From Salarchaeum japonicum (GTDB taxonomy: Archaea; Halobacteriota; Halobacteria; Halobacteriales; Halobacteriaceae), in contig NZ_CP085324.1 of the NCBI RefSeq assembly GCF_020614395.1, positions 62,001 through 126,000 of the forward strand: a stretch of DNA of 64,000 nucleotides, read 5' to 3'. A program made the translations under genes and the position numbers. The stretch's first letter is position 1, and the number at the start of each line of letters is the position of its first letter. Below the pieces are notes generated by a model. It ran no database searches. It saw nothing but the letters and a program-made list of their open reading frames with translations, and had not been told where the DNA came from. Below, piece after piece: positions 18,100 to 26,757 of this stretch.

Positions 18100-18185
18100 C
18101 ACGGAGGGGTTCGCCGGCGGCGCTGATAAGCGTGCCCGCCGACCGCCAGCACAACGCGTATCCGATAGGCTACCACATCGCCCGC

Positions 18186-18629
18186 ATGGGCACAGCCGAA
18201 CTCGACGCGACCGCCATCGACGACGTTCTCACCGAACGCGGCACGGGCACGCTCTCGCTCGCGACCGACGACGACGCCTACGCCGTGCCGCAGTCGTTCG
18301 GGTACGACGGGGACGCGCTCTACTTCCAGCTCATCTACGACGAGGACAGCGAGAAGATGGCGCGCATCGAGGCGACCGACGTGGCGTCGTTCACCGCGTA
18401 CAGCGAAGCTCCGCCGCGGAGCGTGCTCGCGCGCGGTCCCATCGAGGCCGTTTCAGGCGACGGCGAATCGGCGGCGACGGCGGCCATCGCGGAGAACGCG
18501 TGGCTCCCGACGGTGAACGTGATTCCGGAGCGCGGGTTCGACGAACTCGACTCCGCGTACTACCGGCTTCGCCCCCGGAAGCTCACGGGGCGGTCGTTCG
18601 GGGTCGGGTTCGACGCGCCCACGGCGTGA
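18186..18629 (+). CDS. Pyridoxamine 5'-phosphate oxidase-like FMN-binding protein
   Basis: 147-residue split-barrel protein. MGTAELDATAIDDVLTERG followed by GTLSLATDDDAYAVPQSFGY and LYFQLIYDEDSEKMARI is typical of the PNPOx-like/nitroimidazole-resistance family that binds FMN or F420. The ATG at 18186 is taken because the in-frame stretch from 18132 lacks similarity and would leave little room for the divergent promoters. It is divergent from the membrane protein at 17542. Substrate unknown. Confidence 0.85.
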   Translation: MGTAELDATAIDDVLTERGTGTLSLATDDDAYAVPQSFGYDGDALYFQLIYDEDSEKMARIEATDVASFTAYSEAPPRSVLARGPIEAVSGDGESAATAAIAENAWLPTVNVIPERGFDELDSAYYRLRPRKLTGRSFGVGFDAPTA

Positions 18630-18643
18630 GGGTGCGAGCCACG

Positions 18644-18651
18644 CTTAAGTA
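18644..18651 (+). promoter_or_regulatory. TATA box of the PAS kinase gene
   Basis: cttaagta is centred 27-28 nt before the ATG at 18675, consistent with a leaderless mRNA. Confidence 0.55.
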
Positions 18652-18674
18652 GCGGTGGTGCCTTCAACTACGTA

Positions 18675-20111
18675 ATGGGTTCGCACGGTGTCCCGGACGC
18701 GCTCGCGGAGGTCGAACCGCGGGCGTTCCGGGCGGCCGTGGAGAGCGCCGGGCACTCCATCTACTGGACGGACAGGGCGGGGACTATCGAGTACGTCAAC
18801 CCCGCGTTCGAGGAGCAGACGGGGTATGACGCGGCGGAAGTCGTCGGGTCGAACGCGAACGTCCTCCAGTCCGGCGTGCACGACGACCGGTTCTACGAAG
18901 ACCTCTGGGACACCATCCTCTCCGGGGACGTGTGGACGGGCGAAATCGTGAACGCGCGCAAGGACGGCACGCGGTACGTCGCCCAGCAAACCATCTCGCC
19001 CGTGACGGGCGACGACGGCGACATCGTCGGGTTCGTCGCGGTGAACGAGGACGTGACCGACCTGCACGCGGCGCAGGAGCGCGCCGAGCGCGAACGCGAC
19101 CGGTTCGCCGCGCTGTTCGACGCGGTGCCCGTGCCGCTCGTGCTCACGTCCTTCGCGGGGGACGGCCCGGAAGTGGAGCGCGCGAACGAGGCGTTCGTCG
19201 ATACGTTCGGCGTGAGCGCGAGCCGCCTCCGCGGCGCGGCGCTCGACGACCTCATCGTCCCGGACGGCGACGAGGACTCCGCGGACGCCGTGAACGCGAA
19301 CATCCGGCGGGGCGAGAGCGTCCGCCGGCAGGTCGAGCGGGAGGTCGCGGACGGCGAGCGCCGCACCTTCCTCCTCACCGCGACGCCGCTCGACCCGGAC
19401 GGCGGCGAGTCCCTGAACGCGTACGTGGACGTGACGGAGCGCGAGCGCGCGAGCGCCGAACTCGCGCGGAAGAACGCGCGACTGGAGCGGTTCGCGGACG
19501 TGGTGAGCCACGACCTCCGCAGTCCCCTGAACGTCGCGATGGGGTACGCGGAACTGCTCGACGGCGACGACGAGCGCGTGGACGCCATCAGAACCGCGCA
19601 CGACCGGATGGCGGAACTCGTGGACAGCCTCCTCGTGCTCGCGAAGGAGGGCAAGGGCGTGGAGACCATCGAGACCGTCGACCTCGCGGCGCGCGCGGAG
19701 GCGTCCTGGGAGACCGTGGACGCGCGGGACGCGACGCTCCGCGTTCCGGCGACGAACCACGTTCGCGCCGACCGGAGCCGTCTCGGCCAGGTGTTCGCGA
19801 ACCTCTACCGGAACGCCGTCGAGCACGCCGGACGGGACGCGACGGTCACCGTCTCCGACCTCCCGAGCGGGTTCGCGGTGGCGGACGACGGCCCCGGCAT
19901 CCCCGTCGAGGAACGCGAGCGCGTGTTCGAATCCGGGTACACGACCACGGCGGACGGGACGGGGTTCGGGCTCGCTATCGTCGCGGAAATCGCGGACGCG
20001 CACGGCTGGACGGTCTCCATCGGGGAGAGCGACTCCGGCGGCGCGCGCTTCGAGTTCACGGACGTCGGCGTGGTCGAGCGCGCGGACGAGACCGAGAGCG
20101 GCCAGCGTTAA
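18675..20111 (+). CDS. Soluble PAS-domain sensor histidine kinase
   Basis: 478 residues without membrane segments. PAS-1 (about 20-130, SIYWTDRAGTIEYVNPAFE, PAC ending VNEDVTDLH), PAS-2 (about 145-265), HisKA with the phospho-accepting His near 278 (VVSHDLRSPLNVAMGY), and HATPase_c with N-box (LYRNAVEHA, about 380), G1 (ADDGPGIP, about 403) and G2 (GTGFGLAIV). A cytoplasmic signal is likely. No response regulator is adjacent, as is common in haloarchaea. A TATA-like box lies 28 nt upstream. Confidence 0.93.
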   Translation: MGSHGVPDALAEVEPRAFRAAVESAGHSIYWTDRAGTIEYVNPAFEEQTGYDAAEVVGSNANVLQSGVHDDRFYEDLWDTILSGDVWTGEIVNARKDGTRYVAQQTISPVTGDDGDIVGFVAVNEDVTDLHAAQERAERERDRFAALFDAVPVPLVLTSFAGDGPEVERANEAFVDTFGVSASRLRGAALDDLIVPDGDEDSADAVNANIRRGESVRRQVEREVADGERRTFLLTATPLDPDGGESLNAYVDVTERERASAELARKNARLERFADVVSHDLRSPLNVAMGYAELLDGDDERVDAIRTAHDRMAELVDSLLVLAKEGKGVETIETVDLAARAEASWETVDARDATLRVPATNHVRADRSRLGQVFANLYRNAVEHAGRDATVTVSDLPSGFAVADDGPGIPVEERERVFESGYTTTADGTGFGLAIVAEIADAHGWTVSIGESDSGGARFEFTDVGVVERADETESGQR

Positions 20112-20136
20112 GGTGTCGAGCGCGAAACCCCGGAGT

Positions 20137-20388
20137 ATGAGCGAGACGCGCGTGTGGCTGGTCTACCGCGAGTACACGGACAAGGGACTGTTGAGCCTGG
20201 TGTACGCGACGCCGGACGGCGAGCGCGTGCTCCACAAGGAGCGGTCGCTGCACGCCGCGGAACCGACCGCCGCGACGACCGTGGACGACGACACACTCGA
20301 ACCCGTGACGGACGCGGAGCGCCGCGAGCAGTACCAGAAGGAGGTCGGGCGGATGATGGAGCGCCACGACCCCGAGGACGTGGTGTAG
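20137..20388 (+). CDS. conserved small haloarchaeal protein
   Basis: 83 residues. The N-terminus (VWLVYREYTDKGLLSLVYAT) looks like a beta hairpin; the C-terminal half is a charged helix (AERREQYQKEVGRMMERH). ATG 20137 has a TATA-like gttaagg (about 20107-20113) 28 nt upstream that overlaps the end of the kinase gene, which argues against the extended start at 20113. No family recognised. Confidence 0.65.
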   Translation: MSETRVWLVYREYTDKGLLSLVYATPDGERVLHKERSLHAAEPTAATTVDDDTLEPVTDAERREQYQKEVGRMMERHDPEDVV

Positions 20389-20423
20389 GTACGTTTAGGG
20401 GAGTGGGGCCGGGAACGCCGAGT

Positions 20424-21230
20424 ATGCCCTCCAGAACGCCCGGCTGGCTGGTCGTCGCGCGACAGGACGTGCGGGTGGCGCGCGCCGACGGCAGTCTCGC
20501 GTGGTCGACGGCGGGCGCGGCGCTGTTCGCCGTGCTCGTCGCCGGCGGCATCGACTTCCTGACCGAGAGCGCGTGGAGCGCGCCGAACACGATGCGGCTG
20601 TTCGGGCCCGTGCTGTTGCTCGTCGTCCCCATCTCGGTGGCGTCGAACTGCTACGACGCCGTGAACGGCCCGCTGCAGTCCGGCCGCCTCCGCATCCCGC
20701 TTTCGCTCCCCGTCTCGCGGCACGAACTCGTCGCGGGCACCGCGCTCGCCCGGTTCGTCACCACCGCGATACCCGTGGCCGTCCTGCTCGCGGTCGGCGC
20801 GGCGTTCGCGGTGACGCGCGCCCACCCCATCGACGGACTGGTCGCCGCGGCCGGCATCCTGCTCGCCGGCCTGGCGCTCACCGCCGCGTTCGTCGGCGTC
20901 GCCGTCGGCTGGTCGGCCGCGACCCGAACGCCGACCCGCGCGCTCCTCGGCTGCATCGGCGTCGGCGGCCTCCTCCTCTACTGGTGGTTCCCCGTTGACG
21001 CCGCGCGCTACGTCCTCAACGGGTTCGCGTGGCCCGGAACCCTCCGACCGGACTGGCTGTCGTGGTATCCGGCGCTCAACCCGACGACCGCCTACATGGA
21101 CGTGCTCCGCGCCGCCGGCGTCCCCGTCGAGGGCGCGGGGAACCTCGCGGTCGCGCTCGCCGTCCTCCTCGCCTGGGCGGTCGTGCCGCTCGCACTCGGG
21201 AGCGCTCGGTTCGCCACAGTAGACCTCTAG
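20424..21230 (+). CDS. ABC-2 type permease
   Basis: 268 residues with about six hydrophobic segments. The segment CYDAVNGPLQSGRLRIPLSLP-like region between the second and third helices (split here) matches ABC-2 permeases. It has its own TATA-like box (cgtttagg, about 20392-20399) and no ATPase of its own before it; the ATPase-permease pair at 21279-23020 follows after 48 nt on the same strand. A T run follows its stop. It probably works with the downstream ATPase, but this is inferred from position. Confidence 0.82.
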   Translation: MPSRTPGWLVVARQDVRVARADGSLAWSTAGAALFAVLVAGGIDFLTESAWSAPNTMRLFGPVLLLVVPISVASNCYDAVNGPLQSGRLRIPLSLPVSRHELVAGTALARFVTTAIPVAVLLAVGAAFAVTRAHPIDGLVAAAGILLAGLALTAAFVGVAVGWSAATRTPTRALLGCIGVGGLLLYWWFPVDAARYVLNGFAWPGTLRPDWLSWYPALNPTTAYMDVLRAAGVPVEGAGNLAVALAVLLAWAVVPLALGSARFATVDL

Positions 21231-21232
21231 GC

Positions 21233-21243
21233 AGTTTTTTCCG
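21233..21243 (+). terminator. T-run terminator candidate
   Basis: cagttttttcc starts 3 nt after the permease stop at 21230. A six-T run is a plausible archaeal termination signal, which would separate this permease from the next ATPase transcript. Confidence 0.4.
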
Positions 21244-21278
21244 GTATCTTCTTCACATCAGGGTGACATTCGCCGGAC

Positions 21279-22190
21279 ATGGCAGCGATAGAACTAGCCG
21301 GAGTCCGAAAGGAGTTCGGCGACGTCACAGCCCTCCGCGGCGTCGACCTCGAAGTCGAGGACGGCGAGGTGTTCGGCTTCCTCGGCCCGAACGGTGCCGG
21401 GAAGTCCACCACAATCGACATCATCCTCGACTTCGTCCGCCCCACCGAGGGCGACGTGCGCGTCCTCGGCCGCGACGCCCACGACGACTCGCTCTCCATC
21501 CGCGACGACATCGGCGTGCTCCCCGAGGGGTTCTCCGTCTACAACCGCCTCACCGGCCGCCAGCACGTCGAGTTCGCCGTCGAGTCGAAGGGCGCGAGCG
21601 ACGACCCCGACGCCCTCCTCGACCGCGTCGGCATCGACCCCAGTGACCGCGACCGGAAAGCCGGCGGGTACTCGAAAGGGATGCAACAGCGCCTCGCGCT
21701 CGCGATGGCGCTCGTGGGCGAACCCGAACTCATCATCCTCGACGAACCCAGCACGGGCCTCGACCCGAACGGCGCGCGCGAGATGCGCGAACTCATCCTC
21801 GAAGAAGCCGACCGCGGCGCGACCGTCTTCTTCTCCAGTCACATCCTCGAACAGGTCGAAGCCGTCTGTGACCGCGTGGGCATCCTCCGGAAGGGCGAAC
21901 TCGTCGCCGAGGACACCATCCGCGGCCTCCGGAACGCCGTCGGCACCGGCACCGTCCTCACCGTCGTCGTGGACGAAGTCACCCCGGACGCCATGGAAGC
22001 CGCGCGCGGCGTCGAGGGCGTCCAGCACGTCGACGCCAACCGCGACACCATCCGCGTGCGCGCCAGCAGCGACGCGAAAACCCGGGTGCTCGACGCCATC
22101 GAGAGCACGGGCGTGACCGTCAACGACTTCGCCACCGAGGAAGCGAGCCTGGACGAAGTGTTCGCGGCGTACACGGAGGACGCACAATGA
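21279..22190 (+). CDS. ABC-2 type exporter, ATP-binding subunit
   Basis: 303 residues. Walker A GPNGAGKST (about 37-45), signature YSKGMQQRLA (about 130), Walker B IILDEPSTGLD (about 150), and a C-terminal regulatory domain. Much of it is close to the ATPase at 6655: both contain ADRGATVFFSSHILEQVE and VCDRVGI, so the two systems are paralogous. ATG 21279 is the natural start. The permease begins 4 nt inside the stop (ATGA). Substrate unknown. Confidence 0.92.
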   Translation: MAAIELAGVRKEFGDVTALRGVDLEVEDGEVFGFLGPNGAGKSTTIDIILDFVRPTEGDVRVLGRDAHDDSLSIRDDIGVLPEGFSVYNRLTGRQHVEFAVESKGASDDPDALLDRVGIDPSDRDRKAGGYSKGMQQRLALAMALVGEPELIILDEPSTGLDPNGAREMRELILEEADRGATVFFSSHILEQVEAVCDRVGILRKGELVAEDTIRGLRNAVGTGTVLTVVVDEVTPDAMEAARGVEGVQHVDANRDTIRVRASSDAKTRVLDAIESTGVTVNDFATEEASLDEVFAAYTEDAQ

Positions 22191-23020
22191 GCTGGACCGT
22201 CGTCGCGAAAAAGGACTTCCAGGACGCCGTGCGCTCCCGGATGCTCTGGGGGCTCACCATCCTCTTCGTCCTGTTCATGGCCGGTATGGCCTACCTCTAT
22301 CAGGTGTTCACGGAGAGCGGCGGAACCGGCGACCCCACCGTGGACACGCTCGGCCTCATCGCCTTCCTCTCCAGTCCCGTCACGCTCCTCGTCCCCATCA
22401 CCGGACTCGTCGTCGGCCACAAATCCATCGCGGGCGAAGTCGAGTCCGGGAGCGCGAAACTCCTCCTCTCACTCCCCCACAGCCGACGCGACGCCGTCGT
22501 CGGGAAGGTCGTCGGACGCGCCGCCGTCCTCTCCCTCTCCATCGTCGTCGGCCTCGCCGTCAGCCTCCTCGTCATGCTCGCGCTCTACGACGAGTACACG
22601 CTCGCGTCCTTCGCCGTCTTCGGCGTGTTCTCGCTCGTCCTCGGCGCGGTCTACACCGCCATCGGCGTCGGCATCTCCAGCCTGACGAACGACAGCGGGC
22701 GCGCCACCATCGGCGCGGCCGGGTTCTTCATCCTCGTCGAGTTCATCCTCCCCCTGATTCCCACCGGCCTCGTCGCCCTGCTCGACCTGAACGTCTCCCC
22801 GGACGCCGTCTGGCCCCTCGTCTTCAACGTCATCCCGCCGTCCGGCGCGTACACGTTCGCGCTCGCGAACTTCGTCCCCGAAGCCGGGTTCGGCACCGGC
22901 CTGGGCAGCCTCCCGGACACCGTCCTCCTCGACGGCCCGACGATGATAGTCCTCCTGGTCGCGTGGCTCGTCCTCGCGCCCCTCGTCGGCTACCTCCGGT
23001 TCAACAGCCGCGACCTCTAG
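22187..23020 (+). CDS. ABC-2 type exporter, permease subunit
   Basis: 277 residues with about six hydrophobic segments. The GHKSIAGEVESGSAKLLLSL motif is diagnostic of ABC-2 permeases. It overlaps the ATPase stop by 4 nt and is therefore its partner. With the permease at 20424 this makes a possible two-permease exporter. Confidence 0.9.
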   Translation: MSWTVVAKKDFQDAVRSRMLWGLTILFVLFMAGMAYLYQVFTESGGTGDPTVDTLGLIAFLSSPVTLLVPITGLVVGHKSIAGEVESGSAKLLLSLPHSRRDAVVGKVVGRAAVLSLSIVVGLAVSLLVMLALYDEYTLASFAVFGVFSLVLGAVYTAIGVGISSLTNDSGRATIGAAGFFILVEFILPLIPTGLVALLDLNVSPDAVWPLVFNVIPPSGAYTFALANFVPEAGFGTGLGSLPDTVLLDGPTMIVLLVAWLVLAPLVGYLRFNSRDL

Positions 23021-23169
23021 GCGACCGTCTCGTTTCTCCGCCGCCGAACCTTCACATACGAAGCCGCGGCCAGCGGACGGCGTGACCTGAACTGGGTCGA
23101 GGACGCCGGCGCGAAACCCGGCGAACGGGCGTCCGCGGAGCGGAGTGTTCGCCGTGCACGCCAGCGGAA

Positions 23170-23177
23170 GTTAAGTT
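23170..23177 (+). promoter_or_regulatory. TATA box of the 193-residue protein gene
   Basis: gttaagtt is centred about 26 nt before the GTG at 23200, which supports that non-ATG start on a leaderless transcript. The rest of 23021-23169 shows nothing notable. Confidence 0.5.
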
Positions 23178-23199
23178 CCGGGCACCCCTGTCCCAGTGT

Positions 23200-23781
23200 G
23201 TGGACTACGAACTCGCAATCGAGGGCGGGCCGGCGTCGATTCCCGGGGGAACCGGCGTCCTCCTCCTGCATCCGAGCACGGCGGAGACCGACCGAATCGA
23301 CACGGACTTCCTGAAGACGGACACGGATCGCTTCCTCGTCATCTCCACGCGCACCACCGCGCGGGAGGTCGAGCAGAAACTCGACTACTACGACGTGGAC
23401 GAATCGCGAGCGGACGTCCTGGACGCGTTGAGCGTCGACCGCGGGTACTCGCGGCGGGGCTCCGAGCACATCCGGTACGTGTCCTCGCCGGACGACGTGG
23501 ACGGCATCGTCGCGGTGGCGGAGGACTTCCTCGACGCCACCGAGGGGAAGCGCCGCGTGAGTTTCGACTCCATCACGGAACTCGCGTACTACGCGGACGA
23601 GGAGCGCGCGCTGGACGCGCTCGACCGGCTCGCCGACCTCCTCCGCGAGCACGACGCGGTCGGGTTGTTCCACGTGTCCACTGAGGTGCACGATCCCGAG
23701 GTCATCGAGCGGTTCCGGGAGCGCTGTGGGCTGGTCGTGGAACTCGACGGCGACGGCTCCGTGTCGGTCTCCGACCCCTGA
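23200..23781 (+). CDS. conserved haloarchaeal RecA-like-fold protein, unknown function
   Basis: 193 residues starting at GTG 23200. An early strand-loop ([21 protein letters not shown]) followed by alternating strands and helices looks like a RecA/KaiC-type or DUF835-like core, but no Walker A lysine motif is present, so ATP binding is doubtful. [24 protein letters not shown] and [18 protein letters not shown] resemble halophilic 'HTR-like' proteins that accompany signal transduction. The function is not known; the family call is tentative. Confidence 0.65.
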   Translation: MDYELAIEGGPASIPGGTGVLLLHPSTAETDRIDTDFLKTDTDRFLVISTRTTAREVEQKLDYYDVDESRADVLDALSVDRGYSRRGSEHIRYVSSPDDVDGIVAVAEDFLDATEGKRRVSFDSITELAYYADEERALDALDRLADLLREHDAVGLFHVSTEVHDPEVIERFRERCGLVVELDGDGSVSVSDP

Positions 23782-23840
23782 AGCCGGCGGTCGTCGGTGG
23801 TGTCGAAGCGCTTAACAGAACGCCGCGAGGACTCTCGGGT

Positions 23841-24755
23841 ATGGCGAAAGTCAGCATCGTCGGCGCGGCGGGTACGGTCGGCGCTGCGGCAGGCTACAGT
23901 CTCGCGCTCCGCGACGTGGTGGACGAACTCGTGTTCGTGGACATCCCCGAGAAGGAGGACGAGGCGGTCGGGCAGGCCGCGGACGCGAACCACGGCATCG
24001 CGTACGACTCGAACACGGAGGTCGTGCAGGGCGACTACGCCGCCACCGAGGGGTCGGACGTGGTCGTCATCACGGCCGGGATTCCGCGCAAGCCCGGACA
24101 GACCCGCATCGACCTCGCGGGCGACAACGCGCCCATCATGGAGGACATCGGGTCGAGTCTGGCGGAGTACAACGACGACTTCGTCTCCATCACCACCTCG
24201 AACCCGGTCGACCTCCTGAACCGCCACCTCTACGAGACGGGTGAGCGGGCGCGCGAGAAGGTCATCGGGTTCGGCGGCCGCTTGGACAGCGCGCGGTTCC
24301 GGTACGTGCTCTCCCAGCGCTTCGACGTGCCCGTACAGAACGTCGAGGCGACCATCCTCGGCGAGCACGGCGACGCGCAGGTGCCGGTGTTCTCGAAGGT
24401 TCGCGTGGACGGCCGCGACCCGTCGTTCGACGAGGACGAGCGGAGCGAAATCCTCTCCGACCTCCAGGAGTCCGCGATGAACGTCATCGAGCGGAAGGGC
24501 GCGACCCAGTGGGGGCCGGCGACGGGCGTCGCGCACATGGTCGAGGCCGTGCTCCGCGACACGGGCGAAGTGCTCCCGGCGAGCATTCCCCTCGCGGGCG
24601 AGTTCGGGCACGAGGACACGGCGTTCGGCGTGCCGGTGAAGCTCGGCGCGAGCGGCGTCGAAGAAGTCGTGGAGTGGGATTTGACGGAGTACGAGCGCGA
24701 CCAGCTCGGCGAGGCGGCGGAGAAGCTCTCCGAGCAGTACGCGGAAATCAGCTAG
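23841..24755 (+). CDS. mdh: Malate dehydrogenase (LDH-like)
   Basis: NAD(P)-dependent oxidation of malate to oxaloacetate in the TCA cycle. 304 residues, the size of the haloarchaeal tetrameric enzyme. N-terminal Rossmann motif [16 protein letters not shown]; substrate-binding Arg in [13 protein letters not shown]; catalytic His in [10 protein letters not shown]; loop [12 protein letters not shown]. The Arg-rich substrate loop favours malate over lactate. A TATA-like gcttaac (23810-23816) is 28 nt before the ATG. The 3' end overlaps a small convergent ORF by 8 bp. Confidence 0.95.
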   Translation: MAKVSIVGAAGTVGAAAGYSLALRDVVDELVFVDIPEKEDEAVGQAADANHGIAYDSNTEVVQGDYAATEGSDVVVITAGIPRKPGQTRIDLAGDNAPIMEDIGSSLAEYNDDFVSITTSNPVDLLNRHLYETGERAREKVIGFGGRLDSARFRYVLSQRFDVPVQNVEATILGEHGDAQVPVFSKVRVDGRDPSFDEDERSEILSDLQESAMNVIERKGATQWGPATGVAHMVEAVLRDTGEVLPASIPLAGEFGHEDTAFGVPVKLGASGVEEVVEWDLTEYERDQLGEAAEKLSEQYAEIS

Positions 24756-24846
24756 GCGGGACTTCGCGCTGGACGTCCGCCATCTCCGCGTCCTCGTCGT
24801 CGTCTTCCTCCGTCCAGACCGGTACTTCCTCCCAGGGGTGACACAT
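24748..24846 (-). CDS. 32-residue acidic small protein
   Basis: ATG at 24846 opens 32 codons, beginning [19 protein letters not shown] and ending VPPS. It has Cys-2, His-3 and two Trp, then an acidic stretch. A minus-strand TATA (ctttatac-type, complement of gtataaaag at 24875-24883) lies about 33 nt before the ATG, so a short-leader transcript is plausible. No other gene lies between mdh and the alcohol dehydrogenase. It resembles the short MCH-type proteins I associate with haloarchaea; function unknown. Confidence 0.55.
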   Translation of the reverse strand: MCHPWEEVPVWTEEDDDEDAEMADVQREVPPS

Positions 24847-24873
24847 GGTAGACACCCACACGTTTCTCATGGA

Positions 24874-24884
24874 AGTATAAAAGT
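24874..24884. promoter_or_regulatory. strong TATA element in a divergent intergenic region
   Basis: agtataaaagt is near-symmetric and could serve the small gene at 24846 (minus) or the alcohol dehydrogenase at 24936 (plus). The distance suits the minus gene best; the plus gene would get a leader of about 30 nt. Confidence 0.5.
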
Positions 24885-24935
24885 GTTGGCTGGTGAGGGC
24901 GTGGGTTTTTGCGAATCGCGGACGGGGCTATAGGT

Positions 24936-25973
24936 ATGGACGCCGCTGTCTACCACGGCCCCGGCGACGTGCGCATCGAGAGCGTTCCCGACCCCGAGAT
25001 AGAGGAACCGACGGACGCCATCGTCCGCATCACCCACACCGCCATCTGCGGCTCCGACCTCTGGCCGTACCGCGGGCAGAGCGACCGCGAGGCGGGAAGC
25101 CGCATCGGCCACGAACCGATGGGTATCGTGGAGGAGGTCGGCGACGACGTGCGGCACGTCCGGCCCGGCGACCGCGTGCTCGCGCCCTTCTCCATCTCCT
25201 GCGGCGAGTGCGAGTTCTGCCGGAAGGGACTCCACACGTCGTGCGTGAACGGCGACGGCTGGAGCGGCGCGAACGGCGGCGCGCAGGGCGAGCGCGTGCG
25301 CGCACCCACCGCGGACGGCACGCTCGTCCGGGTTCCCGAGCGGTACGCGGACGACGAGGACACGCTCGAAGCCCTCCTACCGCTGACGGACGTGATGTGC
25401 ACGGGCCACCACGCCGCCGTCAGCGCGGGCGTCGAGGCGGGCGACACCGCCGTCGTCGTCGGGGACGGCGCGGTCGGACTGTGCGGCGTGCTCGCCGCCT
25501 CGCGGCTCGGCGCGGAGCGCGTCGTCGCCGTCGGCCACCACGAGGACAGACTGGAAATCGCGGAGGAGTTCGGTGCGACCGAAACGGTAGCGAGTCGCGG
25601 CGAGGACGCCGTGGAGGAAGTCCGGGAACTGACGTACGGCGGCGCGAACCACGTGCTCGAATGCGTGGGCGCTGAGTCCTCGATGAGCACCGCGTTCGAC
25701 GTGGCGCGCCCCGGCGGAACCGTCGGATACGTCGGCGTCCCCGCCGGTGTCGAGGAGGCCGAGTTCCTCGGGACGGCGTTCTCGAAGAACGTCACGCTCC
25801 GCGGCGGCGTTGCGCCCGTTCGCGCCTACGTGGACGACCTGATGGCGGACGTGTTGCAGGGCACGCTCGACCCGTCGCCCATCTTCACGAAGACGGTCGG
25901 CCTCGACGGCGTGCCGGAGGGCTACGAGGCGATGGACGAACGCGAGGCCGTGAAAGTCCTCGTGAAACCCTAG
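24936..25973 (+). CDS. Zinc-dependent alcohol dehydrogenase, MDR family
   Basis: 345-residue medium-chain dehydrogenase oxidising an alcohol or polyol with NAD(P). Catalytic zinc ligands in TAICGSDLWPYRG (Cys) and RIGHEPMG (His-Glu); structural zinc Cys quartet in SCGECEFCRKGLHTSC; Rossmann segment VVVGDGAVGLCGVLAA. The substrate is not evident. The ATG at 24936 aligns with the usual start (MDAAVYHGPGDVRIE); the TTG at 24909 is unlikely. It shares a CTAG stop overlap with the convergent ferredoxin gene. Confidence 0.92.
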   Translation: MDAAVYHGPGDVRIESVPDPEIEEPTDAIVRITHTAICGSDLWPYRGQSDREAGSRIGHEPMGIVEEVGDDVRHVRPGDRVLAPFSISCGECEFCRKGLHTSCVNGDGWSGANGGAQGERVRAPTADGTLVRVPERYADDEDTLEALLPLTDVMCTGHHAAVSAGVEAGDTAVVVGDGAVGLCGVLAASRLGAERVVAVGHHEDRLEIAEEFGATETVASRGEDAVEEVRELTYGGANHVLECVGAESSMSTAFDVARPGGTVGYVGVPAGVEEAEFLGTAFSKNVTLRGGVAPVRAYVDDLMADVLQGTLDPSPIFTKTVGLDGVPEGYEAMDEREAVKVLVKP

Positions 25974-26209
25974 ACGACCTGCTCGCCGTCGTCGTAGACG
26001 CGGATGGCGTCCACGGGACACGACCGCGCCGCGAACTTCGCGTCGAACTCCGCGTCCTCGGGGATTTCCCGGCTGAACACGCCGTCCTCGACCTCCTCGC
26101 CGTCAACGAGCACGGCCTTCCCCGCGTCCGCGTCCTCCTCGAAGCCGTCCCACTCCGCGACGCACTGGTACATCCCGATGCAGGTGTCCCGGTCGAACTC
26201 GACTCGCAT
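25970..26209 (-). CDS. Short ferredoxin with a non-Cys ligand position
   Basis: 79 residues, acidic. MRVEFDRDTCIGMYQC gives Cys-10 and Cys-16, and RSCPVDAI gives Cys-63 followed by Pro. The usual middle Cys of C-x2-C-x2-C is Met-13. This pattern belongs to small [3Fe-4S] (or non-standard [4Fe-4S]) ferredoxins of the kind that serve P450s and other oxidoreductases. No monooxygenase gene is in the window. The Rieske gene lies 39 nt upstream on the same strand. Confidence 0.85.
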   Translation of the reverse strand: MRVEFDRDTCIGMYQCVAEWDGFEEDADAGKAVLVDGEEVEDGVFSREIPEDAEFDAKFAARSCPVDAIRVYDDGEQVV

Positions 26210-26248
26210 ACCCGGGCTTGGGGCTGGACGGGGGTAAAGCGGTCGGGA

Positions 26249-26701
26249 TTAGAAGGAGAGGTGGCTCGTCGAACTCGGCCCCTCGTCGGTGTCGTCGATG
26301 CCGCCCTCGTGCCGGAAGACGTAGTCCTCGTCGTCGAGGTAGACCGTGCCGTCCTCCACCGCGAGGTCTACGTCCACGAGTGTCGTTCCGGCGGCCTCGC
26401 CGTTGTCGCAGCCCCCCGAGCACGTGTCGAACATCGACCCGTGTTTCGGACAGATGACCTGGTATCCGACGGCTTCGCCGTCTCCGGAGGACGCCTCGGG
26501 CGTCCTCTCCCGCATCGCCGCGCCCGTCCCGCGGTCGAACCGCTGGAACTCGTGAGGGCACGTGTTCACCCAGGCCTCCACGGAGTCCTCGCAGGGCACC
26601 AGAATCACCTCTTCTTCGTTCCCGTAGTCGTCCACGACCGTGAACAGCCAGGAGCGCTCGTCGTGAACGGCCTCGACCGTCGTGAGTTCCGCGCGCGCCA
26701 T
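26249..26701 (-). CDS. Rieske [2Fe-2S] domain protein
   Basis: 150-residue soluble protein. The Rieske cluster ligands are NTCPHEF (Cys, His) and VICPKHG (Cys, His); the second motif is followed by SMFDTCSGGC. The pattern is that of bacterial and archaeal NirD/dioxygenase-ferredoxin type Rieske proteins, here with an acidic insertion between the motifs (about residues 62-85). ATG 26701 is taken. It probably forms an operon with the downstream ferredoxin. It is divergent from hel308 (57 nt between starts). Confidence 0.9.
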   Translation of the reverse strand: MARAELTTVEAVHDERSWLFTVVDDYGNEEEVILVPCEDSVEAWVNTCPHEFQRFDRGTGAAMRERTPEASSGDGEAVGYQVICPKHGSMFDTCSGGCDNGEAAGTTLVDVDLAVEDGTVYLDDEDYVFRHEGGIDDTDEGPSSTSHLSF

Positions 26702-26757
26702 ACCCGAGGGAGGGGAGGACGATACTTTAAACCGCGTGACCCCCCTACGTTCGCCCA

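Noticed and set aside
15964-18126. 720-residue plus-strand frame opposite uvrC
   Set aside because: UvrC on the other strand has all family motifs.
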